A stretch of 64,000 nt of DNA, taken from Parasponia andersonii (lineage: Eukaryota; Streptophyta; Magnoliopsida; Rosales; Cannabaceae). The translations under genes were made by a program, and so were the position numbers. Shown here in pieces: positions 33,642 to 44,235 of this stretch; positions within the stretch are counted from its first letter, which is position 1, and each line of letters opens with the position of its first letter. The notes beneath the pieces were generated by a model that was not told the origin of the DNA, did not search any database, and was given only the letters and a program-made list of their open reading frames with translations. The stretch is taken from assembly GCA_002914805.1 (NCBI GenBank), contig JXTB01000037.1:708846-772845 (forward strand). The letters are read 5' to 3'.

Positions 33642-35105
33642 TTTTTTTACTTTTTACTATAGGTCAAGAACACTCCTAAAAATGTTTTATTTGAAAAATT
33701 AAACAAAAAAGTCAGTTCAGCCCAGATTAGTCCTACTCATGTCATTTTCTCTAAATTAAAATTGGTATTGGTGTAGTTTGGTGGGCTTTGTATGGTTCTC
33801 AACTTAGAATCCAATTGGCGTTAGCCGGGCCCCACTTTACTTGTAAGAAGCCAGAAATAGGTATGGGCTGTTTGTTTATATGAGTAGGTCTATGATAGAG
33901 TGGATAGTGTCTCTAACTCCAAGCAGCATGGAGGCAAGTGGACTAGGCCTTGGGCTCTAAATACTCACTGGCCCAAATCTACATGTGGGTAAATGGGCAA
34001 TCTATGGCTGTGTACATTATGTATTTTTTTCTTCAAAAGCAATGAACTTTTGTCGTGACTTTTTTTTTAAAAAAAAAAGAAAAAAAAAGGAATGTATGAC
34101 TTCTTGTTGTAAATAATATGATGTGAATGTCTTTTTGGAATTTTTAATCAATATTTTGATTACAGATAATTATCAATCCTAAAATGATTGATTTCCTAAG
34201 TTGTGTAATGTAATTTAATTTCTTTTATTAATTTTATTATGATCTAGGTTATTTTTAATAATTCGTATAGTTAATAGAAAAGATTTTAATAAAAATGATA
34301 ATGAATTAATAAATGAGTTATTTCTTCCCAATTTAACTTATACTTGAATTATTCACCAAAATTCATTTTCCTAAATGTGCATGTAAACTAATAAATAGAT
34401 AAGAAAACGTTAAAAAAAAATTCCCTTGTTCCCATCCTTATTACGACCAATTATGAATTTGTAAACGATGCCTTAAAATGTTTTAAGTAATGAATGGAAT
34501 ATCTATTTCGATTCAACAAATATATATTCCCGTTAAGGCGAAAGAAATAATATGCCATAAAAGACATAAAAAGGCATGGTACGACAACCATCATTTGATT
34601 CGAGTTTTCGGACCATCTGAAAACGACAATGTTTTTCTAACTTCCCTAAAAACTACGTGGCTTGTAAGCTGAAATGACTCTTAAAACGACATTGCTGCAC
34701 ATCGCACGAACGACATCACTCTAAAAGGTAATATCAAATGAAACGACATGTCGTTTTTGTAGATTTATTGATTGAAGCTACCAAATCCCATGATACTATG
34801 TCCTATCAAAAAACCAAATCTATAAGAAAAAAAAAAAAAAAAAAAAAAAACTACATGATCTTGCACTACCACGTAACACCACTCAATTTCATCTACACAA
34901 TAACTAGTAGATACAGTCAAATCCATAAGCCTTGACCTCTCTTATCTCCAACCTATACCTCTCTTTCATCATACACCTAAGTTATGAACTGATTAACGAG
35001 GTGGGCCCCACGTTGCCATATGATTTTGACACGTGTAAATGATAATAAATCAAAATTGAACTTAAGCTCACTTCACTTCATACACAGTTACGCACTCTCA
35101 TCATC
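33642..35105. other. Intergenic, downstream of the SGR9-like gene
   Basis: AT-rich; no gene supported. Holds the AAACGACA/TGTCGTTT group at 34621-34756 and an A-run near 34829-34850. The last few hundred bases probably include the SGR9-like 3' UTR. Confidence 0.5.
34621..34756. promoter_or_regulatory. AAACGACA/TGTCGTTT group with a 16-bp palindrome
   Basis: AAACGACA at 34621, 34684 and 34741, the last directly followed by TGTCGTTT at 34749, so that 34741-34756 is a perfect palindrome. This is the same octamer that clusters upstream of TERC and MOS11. It lies 350-485 bp past the stop codon of the SGR9-like gene; no gene start was found beside it. Confidence 0.35.
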
Positions 35106-35918
35106 CTATTCCTTCATCCCAACCCCACCACCGCTTGTACTGATCATCTTGATCAGGACCTCCCACAGCCGTTGGATCTCCCCAAAGACATCATCGGTGG
35201 GGAGCTGGAACCTGCAACAGGGACACGTGTTCCTCTTCTTGAGCCACGGCAGAACGCACCTCCAATGGAACAAGTGTCGGCACGGCAGCTCGCACACCTC
35301 CCTCCCTCCCCTCATCTCCTCCCTGCATATCGCGCACTCGGCCCCGCCGCTCGCCACCGCCGACGGCAGCGCCACCACGGTCGACACCGCCGCCGCCACG
35401 TCGCCGCCGACCTTCCTCTCCCCCGTAACGAACCTCAAGCACCTGGCCACGGTCTCGATATAAGGCACCAACAAGGAGCCGTTGTGGACGCCAATGCCGG
35501 TGCCGAAGGACAGGAGGGTGTCGGCGTAGAGGCCGCGGAGGGTCGCTCGCCACTCGAACGGCGTCGTTTCGAGGGCCGCCGGGTTGTGCTGGCGGACCTC
35601 GCAGAGGTGGAGGAGGAGCAAGACGGCGTCGCTGTCTCGGGCTTTGATGGGAGGGATGTTGTTGGTGGTGATGGTGGTGGTGGTGAGGAGGCGGAGGGAG
35701 GAGAGGAGGTGTCGGGCGATGAGGAGGGTCTTGTCGTGGAGGGAGAGGGAGTGGAGGCGGCGGAGGGAGAGGGAGAAGAGGGTTTGGGAGGAGAGCAAGG
35801 CGGCGAGGCGGCGGCGGCGGCGGAGGGTCTCGGAGAAGATGGAGTGAGTGAGGTTGGAGAGTTGGTGAGGTGGGAGGGTGGCAAGTGCTGCCATGATGGT
35901 GGTTGTGTTTTCGTCCAT
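35106..35918 (-). CDS. SGR9: RING-H2 E3 ubiquitin ligase, SGR9-like
   Basis: Intronless, 270 aa. A C3H2C3 RING occupies residues 195-235 near the C-terminus: Cys195, Cys198, Cys213, His215, His218, Cys221, Cys232, Cys235 (CAIC, CELPCRHLFHWRC, CPCC). The N-terminal two thirds is helical and Leu/Arg/Ser-rich, opening with IMAALATLPPHQLSNLTHSI, which resembles SHOOT GRAVITROPISM 9. That ligase acts on amyloplasts and promotes their release from actin during gravity sensing. Its position near PP2C and MOS11 matches, from memory, At5g02750. The reading frame is much more GC-rich than its surroundings, which produces long shadow frames on the other strand. Residue 9 (MAALATLPPH) is an alternative start. 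RING identification is certain; SGR9 orthology is inferred from the N-terminus and synteny. Confidence 0.9.
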   Translation of the reverse strand: MDENTTTIMAALATLPPHQLSNLTHSIFSETLRRRRRLAALLSSQTLFSLSLRRLHSLSLHDKTLLIARHLLSSLRLLTTTTITTNNIPPIKARDSDAVLLLLHLCEVRQHNPAALETTPFEWRATLRGLYADTLLSFGTGIGVHNGSLLVPYIETVARCLRFVTGERKVGGDVAAAVSTVVALPSAVASGGAECAICREEMRGGREVCELPCRHLFHWRCVLPWLKKRNTCPCCRFQLPTDDVFGEIQRLWEVLIKMISTSGGGVGMKE

Positions 35919-36030
35919 ATTGTGTATGGGATCGTGTGTGTCTATGTATGCGTGTTTTATTTTGCCAAAGTTTTGATGCTTAGAGTTTGGAGTTTGAAGT
36001 AATTGGAGTAATTGGAGTTGGACTAAGAGT

Positions 36031-36037
36031 TTTTATA
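36031..36037 (-). promoter_or_regulatory. Probable TATA box of the SGR9-like gene
   Basis: The minus strand reads TATAAAA 113 bp upstream of the start codon. Confidence 0.45.
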
Positions 36038-36039
36038 CT

Positions 36040-38374
36040 TTTTATGAAGTTCTTGGGGGTTGGAATCGAGGGATATGATCGTATAATATGATGTGTGCGG
36101 CTTTTCATGTGGAGATTTTTTTGATGGACTAATTTGGGCATGCGTATTTGTGGAAATGACAATTAGAGCCGTGCATATGTGTATCGAGACTTCATCTAAT
36201 GTGAATGTACAATCATTGTCATAATCTTAAAAATATCACGTAATTATTCCAGCAAAAAAATATATATATATATATCATGTAATTAATTTTGCACAAGTTG
36301 GAATAAAATCATTAATGACTCGAGAACATTTAATAAATCGGCGAGTCTTGGATTGTGATTTGTGACGTTTAATATTTGTTTTTGAGGGTGGATTTCGGCT
36401 TGTTGAAAATTCTGTCAAAATAATTGTCAGCATGTACAATAACGGTTGTACCTTTTTTCTTTTTTTTTTTTCCCTAAACAAGGAGTTAATAATCATGTAG
36501 GAATCACTCCAATCTTCCATTAAGAATTGTTATATTACCACTATCTTAATTTCGTAGAAAAATATGTTAGACCCAAAAGACAAGGAACTCCGAGTTTTTG
36601 CAATTTTATTACTTGCATTGAAAGTTTGAGTTTCACTTGCTATTAACTGCACATATTGTTAATATCTACATATGCTGTCCTTATCTCATTTGTTGTAGTT
36701 GTTCAGCTGCACTATGCGTGAACCCCATTTCTCGTGTTTCTTTAGCCAAATCTTAGTCGGTAGTTAATGACACCGCATGAATATTTTTTACTATTGACAT
36801 GTCAAATCTAGATAGAATGAAAACCCCTTCTCCCCCAAAAACCAAAGTGAAGNATGCTCTAGGATACTCCATAAGGAATGAAGTGGCCAGGAAGGTACGA
36901 TTTTTGTCCACAAGTACCTGTCCAGTCCAAGCTCATGTCTTTCTTCCTTTCTTTTCATTATCCCTGATATCTACATCCTCAACAAAAACAAGTAGAAGAG
37001 AAACAAAGCAAAGTTTGGCCCATCCATGGCTCCATCTTCCTGTCCCCTGTAACTAATAATGCAAATATAGCAGGTGGAACTAAAGCATCCAATTCCTTCA
37101 TGGCCTTTGCCACCTTCAACCACTCTGCCTAATTTTCTTTCCGAGTTTGATTATCCTGTTGATACCTATGGCTATGGTGGAAATGAGTCTAATGATCATT
37201 CTCTCAATGCTCTGATTTATACATAAGACTATTGGTGCTTGAATTAATTTTTCTCGTTGTCCCAATATTGTGCGTGCTGGGGCAAAGAGTAGAAAAATTG
37301 TATTAGTGGCATTTTGGTCACTACGATTAAGCTTAGTGGGATAAACTTTTCAAAGGAGACATAATCATAAATGGCATAGCAACACAAGTATGGTCAGGCC
37401 TGCTAAAGGGAAGGAGAAAAAAGATATAGTACCATTGGATGCTTTAACAATAAGAAAAGGTTTACCACTATGAGTAATAGAACAGAGAGAGAGCAAGAGA
37501 CACGCTTTACACAGTCTCAAAGATGCGACCCTGCAACCGATGATTTGAGATTGTTCCATTAAAGTGATACAGGTGAACTTCAAAGGCTAATTCACAACTA
37601 AGATGGACCTCGGAAAGCTCATTAGTAACATAATTCAGCGACAGAACATGTCCCTTCTGTAAAAGTCCACCAAAAGTTCAATCCGAGGTAATTTCTACAG
37701 TTAATGATATCAAGTGCAGAGTTTTCCATTAAAACTTGTACAATTTTTCTTATGTTACGAGGATGAGGATTAAATGATCTTTACAACTCTTGGACAACCC
37801 TCCTTCAAAAGGAGAACATTTTCTTCATTGACATATCTCTGTTCTGCTCTGGAAAAGTATTCATTGACATAGATTAAATAGCCCACATTAGTGACCCAAA
37901 AGTGCCCACATAAAATGCATGCAAAAGCCTCTGACAAAAACAGTTTTTGCCTTCAGAATAATTCGAGATATATCTTGATAGGACCTCGGGTTTTACATCT
38001 AGCATCGAACTCTCAGTTTCCGCGAGGGTGTCTCATAGGGTATAGCAAACTACTAATAACTCTTCAAAGAAGTAGTCAGCTAATCCGGTAGCAGGGTTTT
38101 CCAGCAAAATGAAAAACGAATCAGCTGCTTGTGAAACTAACTGTTTATGGTTCCAGCCTAGCTTCCAGAAATTATCAATACTCCCTACAAAATAGAGATC
38201 TCATGACTTCCAAGCAACCAAAGCAACCCAGCAATGATGTAATAGAAATAAGGGCATCCTGCTGTTGGTCAATTCATGAAATACTCCAGTATAAATTCAT
38301 TCTGCAAAACATTTCTTTCTCCTTTCATCAGCCTAAGCATTCAATCCAACTGGTCATAAATCATTTTAGTTTTT
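36040..38374. other. Intergenic between the SGR9-like and PPR genes
   Basis: AT-rich with an (AT)n run at 36260-36274, a single N at 36853 and no supported gene. The part nearest 38374 probably includes the PPR 3' UTR. Confidence 0.5.
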
Positions 38375-40219
38375 CTATTTGATACCTTCAGCTGCTATGA
38401 GACTTCGTAAACCACCATTTGTTCCAATCCAACTACTGCCAGCGACCTTCTTCAACCCAACTTTTGCCATTCTTTCCCTAACCTTATCTGCTTCCTCAGG
38501 TCTCCCAGCTTGTGAATATAAATTTGCCATAATCATATAGTTCCCAGTATTCTCGGGCTCAATTTCAAACAAATGATCAGAGACAAATTTCCCTAGTTCA
38601 ACATCACCAGATACTGAGGCCCCGTTAAGTAATGCACCCCAGACTTTAGCACTAGGCTCTACTGGCATGTTTGAAATAAGTTTTGCTGCTTCAGAGAGCC
38701 TCCCAGCTCGGCTAAGAACACTTACCATGCAAGCATAATGCTCTACCAAGGGCTGAATTCCATATTTTGGCAACATGGATCCAAATACCTTCCATGCTTC
38801 ATCTACCAGTCCAGAATGAGCACACGATGTTAGTACTGCTGTAAATGTTACTTCATCTGGCTGAATCCCATTATTCACCATCTCATCAAAAAGACAAAGA
38901 GACATATAAGCATCCCCATGCGTTGCATATGCTGCGATTATTGCTGTCCAAATGATCAAGCTCTTACCTTTTGATTGATTAAAAACCTGCCGCGCCCCGT
39001 GAAGAAAACCTGACTTTGCGAAAGTATCAATAATTGCAGTCGAAACATAAATATTCTGATCACAACCGCTCCTAACAGCATAGGCATGCATTTCTTTACC
39101 TCCTTTCAAATACGAGAAATATGAAATCGTAGGGAGAACACTAGAAATTGTTACGGCGTTTGGTCTTAAGCCACTTGCCTGCATTGCCTGGAATAAATCC
39201 AGGACTCGTTCATGCTGATTGTTCTGAACCAGACCTGATATAACAGCATTCCAAGTGCTTAATCCTGGATATTCCATTTTACAGAAAAGATCCATGGCAT
39301 TGTCAACAAACCCGTGAACCATATACCCTGAAACCATTGAGCCGTAAGTGACTTCATCCTTTTCGCTCATCCCGTCCAATAAATCTCGAGCATAATCCAA
39401 GCTGCCGCATTTTGCATAAAACCCAATAAGTGCGTTACAAAGTGAAATATCCATCACTATTTGACTCTCATTAACGAAGTGGTGAACCTCCATTCCAAAA
39501 ATAAGATCCTTTGACTGACCACATGCCTGCAAGACACTGACCATCGTCACTGCATTAGGCCTCAACTCAACCAAACCTAGCATCTCCCTGTACAGTTTCT
39601 TACACTCTTCATAAAACCCACCCTGAGAATACCCAGCAATCATCGAATTCCACGACACTATATCTCTCACCGGCATTCCATCAAACAGAACTCTCGCCAA
39701 ACCAAGCTCATCACATCTGGAGTAGCATGTCACTAAAGCGTTAACAACGAAGATATCCGAATCAAACCCATGTCGTAAAACAAAACAATGAACCTCCTTA
39801 GCCAATCTCGGATCAAAAATCAAAGACGCCAGCGCCTTCAGGACGCATGTAACAGTAAAATTATCAGGTTTCACATCAGTTGAATAAGACGAAACCAAAG
39901 ACGAAAACAGCTTCAGCACGTCGGTATGCATGTTATGGAGTGAATAGGCAATGAGCATAGCGTTCCAAGAGAAAGTGTTTCTGCGGGGAATTTGGTCGAA
40001 CACCTTGCGGGCTTGATTCAGGCGACGGTACTTGGAGTATAGAGTAATGAGCTTTGAGGCGAGGAAGTTATCTGGGACGACGGAGAAGAGGACGAGGCGG
40101 GCGTGAAGCTGCCTGGCTTGGCGGAACAAGCGGCGGTCGGCGCAGAACTGGATGAGGCGGCCATAGGCGCCACAGTCGAGCCCATTGGTTCCGCAGCTCA
40201 GTAGCTTCGTGATTCTCAT
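38375..40219 (-). CDS. Pentatricopeptide repeat protein (PLS class, E type)
   Basis: Intronless, 614 aa. Organelle RNA-binding protein of the plant-expanded PLS subfamily, expected to act in mitochondrial or chloroplast RNA editing or processing. Tandem helical repeats run from about residue 15 to 540. Examples are ALVTCYSRCDELGLARVLFD, VSWNSMIAGYSQGGFYEECK, YGSMVSGYMVHGFVDNAMDL, WNAVISGLVQNNQHERVLDL and EVTFTAVLTSCAHSGLVDEA. The C-terminus has an E-type tail (GALLNGASVSGDVELGK, MANLYSQAGRPEEADKVRER, KVAGSSWI) but no DYW deaminase domain. From memory it most resembles At2g37310. An organelle target peptide is not obvious by eye. The start lies 306 bp from the first ATG of the divergent Tudor-domain gene. 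Confidence 0.95.
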   Translation of the reverse strand: MRITKLLSCGTNGLDCGAYGRLIQFCADRRLFRQARQLHARLVLFSVVPDNFLASKLITLYSKYRRLNQARKVFDQIPRRNTFSWNAMLIAYSLHNMHTDVLKLFSSLVSSYSTDVKPDNFTVTCVLKALASLIFDPRLAKEVHCFVLRHGFDSDIFVVNALVTCYSRCDELGLARVLFDGMPVRDIVSWNSMIAGYSQGGFYEECKKLYREMLGLVELRPNAVTMVSVLQACGQSKDLIFGMEVHHFVNESQIVMDISLCNALIGFYAKCGSLDYARDLLDGMSEKDEVTYGSMVSGYMVHGFVDNAMDLFCKMEYPGLSTWNAVISGLVQNNQHERVLDLFQAMQASGLRPNAVTISSVLPTISYFSYLKGGKEMHAYAVRSGCDQNIYVSTAIIDTFAKSGFLHGARQVFNQSKGKSLIIWTAIIAAYATHGDAYMSLCLFDEMVNNGIQPDEVTFTAVLTSCAHSGLVDEAWKVFGSMLPKYGIQPLVEHYACMVSVLSRAGRLSEAAKLISNMPVEPSAKVWGALLNGASVSGDVELGKFVSDHLFEIEPENTGNYMIMANLYSQAGRPEEADKVRERMAKVGLKKVAGSSWIGTNGGLRSLIAAEGIK

Positions 40220-40525
40220 TCATCTGCTTTGCACAACAAAATCTCTCTAAAGTCTAAATTCTTTTCTTTTTGCGTATAATTTTACAAGTCTTATATCAGT
40301 CCAGTCATATGGCGACGCGTGTAAATAATGCCAAATCAAGTAAACCGATTAAGATGTGTATCACACACTATAACACCCCGCATATGAAACGAGAAGAGAA
40401 GACCAAACGACACCAAGTGAGCGTCGTTTTGACCGGTCTGTTCATTGAAAGGGAAAAAAAGTCTGAGCGTCGTTCGTTGCTTTCTCTCCTAGTTCGTTGT
40501 TTTTTTGGGTTCAATTTCAATTTCA
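40220..40525. promoter_or_regulatory. Short shared region between divergent PPR and Tudor-domain genes
   Basis: 306 bp between two head-to-head start codons. Contains AAACGACA at 40405-40412 and CGTCGTTT-type variants at about 40432 and 40469. It must hold both leaders and both core promoters, so it is a candidate bidirectional promoter. Confidence 0.5.
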
Positions 40526-41925
40526 ATGGCACCTGGAGCTGGTGCCAAGTGAGGTGATTTGCTCCCAATTTTGAGAGGTAAAAAAAATCCCTAATTCAAA
40601 CAAATGAAGTTGCTTTTAGTTTTATAATAATTGTTGGTACTGAATTCGTTTCAGTTCTTTAATTTCTTGAATCGAAACCTTTTATTTCCTATTGGGCTCT
40701 CTCCGTTGTCTTGAAAATCAATAATGAAGAATCATTCTTCTTTGGGATGAATTCTTTTAGCCCTATGATGAATTTGTTTCAAGTTGAGAAGAGAAATGGT
40801 CAAATGGGTCATAATTATAATTATTTGGCTTGAAAAGTCTATGAAAGAGATTTTTTTTTTTTTTTTTTTGTTGGTTTGGGGGGAGACAAAAGAACCCTGT
40901 GTCTTATTTCTTAGTAAGTCTACATTGCGTTAGGATATTTAGAAATGGTTATTCTTGGCTTAGGGTAGTAAAATGCATGATCTTTCAGTGGGGTTTGGTT
41001 CCTGGTTACTAGAAACACAAACAGGAAGAACAAAGAGACCCTTTTTCTGCTGAAAATGAGAGCAATTATGATCTAGTTGAGAAAGGGAGAGTGGTAAAAA
41101 CCGTATGTATTCATAACTTTGAAGTAGAACATCTTGAAGCTTCTTTGTTTTTAAAGAATCGAAGTCTACTATCTTGGCTGGATGAAGATGGTGTATGAAA
41201 GAAACCTAAAAAGAGAAAAGAAGAAAAAGCTGTGTGTGTCACATATCAACATTTGTTACTGGGGTGAATGAGCTTATAAATATTCACCCGATGCTTTTCT
41301 GTCAACTTTAGATTCAAAACTCGGGTGCTGTTCATTTCTGGTTTTAACTTTATAATGCTTGATTTTGTACTCTTATTGGATAGTTATAGTTTTCTGCAGG
41401 CTTATGAGTAACACTGCTGGCAATAGGAAGATGGAAAAGCAAGAAATAGATTCTTTTTCAACAGGGGTTTTTGAGATCCCGGGAGAACCTGCTATCATCA
41501 TTAATGGGGTACCTGATGTTTGCGCAGCAAATGACAATTTTGCTCCCTCTAATACCAGAGGTGTTGCAGATGGAAACAAAGGGTTTGGTGAATGGTTGGA
41601 AGGGAGGGAAGTGCGAAAGTTGTTTGGTGAGCACTACTATTCTGGTGTTGTGACCGAATATGACAAAGAAGAAGGCTGGTACAGAGTGGTTTATGAAGAT
41701 GGTGACTCTGAAGATCTTGACTGGAATGAGTTGGAAGAGGTGCTTCTGCCCTTGGATATTATGGTTCCACTGAAAACTTTAGCTTTGAAAACTATCAGGA
41801 GAAGCACGAAACCTGTTCACAAAACCGGGGTCAGATCTCAAACCCATCTGGCCAAGAGTGTGGCTAGGGAGGGAAGGAGGGTTTTGGTGCCTGAAGGTGA
41901 CTCATTGATGAAGCTCAATAACTGA
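40526..41925 (+). CDS. DIR17/PTM-type Tudor-domain protein
   Basis: Small protein with the Tudor-like domain found in plant PTM and in proteins labelled dirigent protein 17-like. Despite that name, no dirigent barrel is visible. Key parts: GVFEIPGEPAIIINGVPD near the N-terminus and the domain GREVRKLFGEHYYSGVVTEY ... GWYRVVYEDGDSEDLDWNEL, followed by LLPLD and a basic tail. Two start models. (a) Join 40526-40548 (MAPGAGA plus two bases, donor AA|GTGAGG) to 41400-41925 (acceptor CAG|GCTTATG): in frame, first ATG in a strong context, 182 aa. (b) Start at 41404 (MSNTAGN), 173 aa, with a leader intron from 40578 and the first ATG acting as an 8-codon uORF. I favour (a) slightly. The main exon is certain. 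Chromatin binding is inferred from the Tudor fold. Confidence 0.82.
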
Positions 41926-44235
41926 TAGAGGGTGAATAAGAGTGTCGCAGAATTCTCACTGCTGATGAAAGTAAAGGGACAAAGGCCTGTTTGCCATGAA
42001 GAATAACTGATCAGAAAATTGCTGGTTTGAAAAGGGGGAAATCGATTTCAACTTGAAGTTGCAAGCTGAACTTGAGACGACAACCCGGTGATATTATATT
42101 AGTATTTTTCACTGAAGATTGTCTTTCTTACAGCAACTGGTTTTGTTTTTGGCTGGTACGCCTTTCTTGTAAGTTGTAACTTGTTAACTACATGACAAAT
42201 GTAAACTCTAGTTAACAATACAAAGTCATATGTTTTGGGATGCATCTCTCTCTCTCTATATATATATATATCCTTTTCTTTAAGATGTTAATATCGTTTT
42301 TTTGTTTTTTTCCCCATTGAAGAAAAAAACTATTTTTGTTTTGGCCCCTCTTTTTTAAAAAAAAATAAATATAAGTGTTCTTTAGTTCGTCGTTTTTATG
42401 TTCTGTCTTCTCCTTTTTGTGCTGTTTCTGGCTGCTGTTGTTTTTCAGTGGTTTATTGTCATTCAATAATTGTTTTCCTGTTGAATACGTTTTGGCTGAT
42501 TGGGTTGTTGTCTGTATATAATAAACTGGTCTACCTTCCTCATCTTGTTGTATGTTTTCTGAAGACATTTCTAGTTGGTAATCTTGGTGCTGTTTACAGT
42601 TAATGTCTTAAATTTTAATTGTGCTTTTTGCTCATTGTCTCGCATATTTTCAGTCAAAATCATTTGTCGTTTTGTTAGTGTTTTTAAATCGTTGCCTTTC
42701 ACCAGGTGATACTCTCTCTCTTTCTTTTTTTTTTTTTCCCTTCGTCCAACTTATAGCACGTGTGTTTCTCAGATTGTTGTGGTTATTGATGATCTTAATA
42801 AGCATTTTGCTGTAAAAACACTTGGTTCTGTCATTTCAGTTACTTTCTTGGATTTGAGGGTCCATTGAAGCAGTTGTTTTGCATCTTACTCAAGTATACA
42901 CTTGATTTGCTTAAAGAAGACGAATATGGACAGAGCCAAGCCTTGACCCACCCCTGTGATGCTTGGCAATAAGTCGTGTATCTCACTGATATCAAAGAGT
43001 TTGAACAGCCAACACTGTACAGTTGGAGTAAAGGATGAAAATGTCTCCAAGATATTATTCATATATTTTGAAGTCTCGATTTAAGTAAGGAGATATAAGA
43101 TTTTTTTTTCGGAATGTCTGTGAAATATTATAATATTTATAAATATCCATAATATTCGCAAATATTCATAAACATCTAGAATATCACGTAATATCAAAAA
43201 TTACCAAAAAAATTTTCTTTTTGTAAAAAATTTAATCTATGGCCCATTTTTTCTCTCTTGTTCAAAAAAGTAGTATGTTGTTTAATTTAAAATTATTAAA
43301 AAATTAAAATCCAAATTACGGGCTTATTGAAGAGATCACACATATACGGCACATTAACAATTACATAAAAAAAATTATTTGACATAAGTAGTATCTTGAC
43401 AAATGTATTATGTAAAATCATTAGATTCAGATCAAAAATTCAAAATACACGTAATATTCTTCAGGTGTTGCCTCCTTAACTTTTGTACTTTTCGATCGGA
43501 TTGAGTTAGAAATAATTTTGGACTTTCAAAATATTCATTCAAACGAAAATCTTAGTTTTGTAGATAATTTATAAATTCCCCATTTTTAATCACGGCCTCT
43601 GAAAAATGGTCAGATCGATGACTCATCGCAAAGAAACAAGATATACACAGGAGGAAACAAACACAAAAGTAACCACGACAGTAATACAAAATTCAAGACT
43701 AATTTTGCGGTAGATGGGACTTCAACTATTTCTCACAAGAAAATTGCGTCTCAGAAATTCATACAACGCTTGGATTGACTAACCAAACCTTCTTTGGTTT
43801 TTCTTTTTCCCCAAGCAAATTTAAGATGACAGATAATTCCCAAGCAAACATAATTCCCCTTCCTGATTCATTTTTGGTAATATTCAATCATATTTCTCAA
43901 CAAATACACGGAGTGGGGCACAACTTTCTCCCACTCATCCATTGCTCTAGTAAGATATCTTTTCTACAAACTGTTGCAACTTTTGTCTCTTTATGCCTGA
44001 ATTAATAAGCAATAAGTGTCTAAACATGCTTTCAAACATGAAAATACAATTAGAACGGCAGAGAGTAAAAAGGAAAGGGAAGAAAAGAAAATTCTTGAAA
44101 ACCGACTCCTGAGGAGCCACATCAGAAGCATAGTTTCAATGCTAAGTAGCAGGTTCGATCCTATGAACTCCTCTCCTCATTTTTATAACAGGCAGCAATG
44201 CCTCCTAAACAAAACAAAGATGCAAAAAAGAATCC
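41926..44235. other. Intergenic between Tudor-domain and mitochondrial protein genes
   Basis: Contains the 3' UTR of the Tudor-domain gene, a (CT)n(AT)n run at 42246-42271, one TGTCGTTT at 42665-42672, and AT-rich DNA with AATATTCATAA-type short repeats near 43130-43190. No further gene supported. Confidence 0.5.

Noticed and set aside
35172..36002. Long plus-strand ORF (276 aa) opposite the SGR9-like gene, and several other long frames there
   Set aside because: They are shadows of a GC-rich intronless gene; the minus frame has a complete RING-H2 domain, while the others are compositionally biased (Gly/Glu/Arg or Ser/Pro) without domains.
44150..44172. GGTTCGATCC-like sequence suggesting a tRNA T-arm
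   Set aside because: No acceptor stem, D-arm or anticodon arm can be folded around it.
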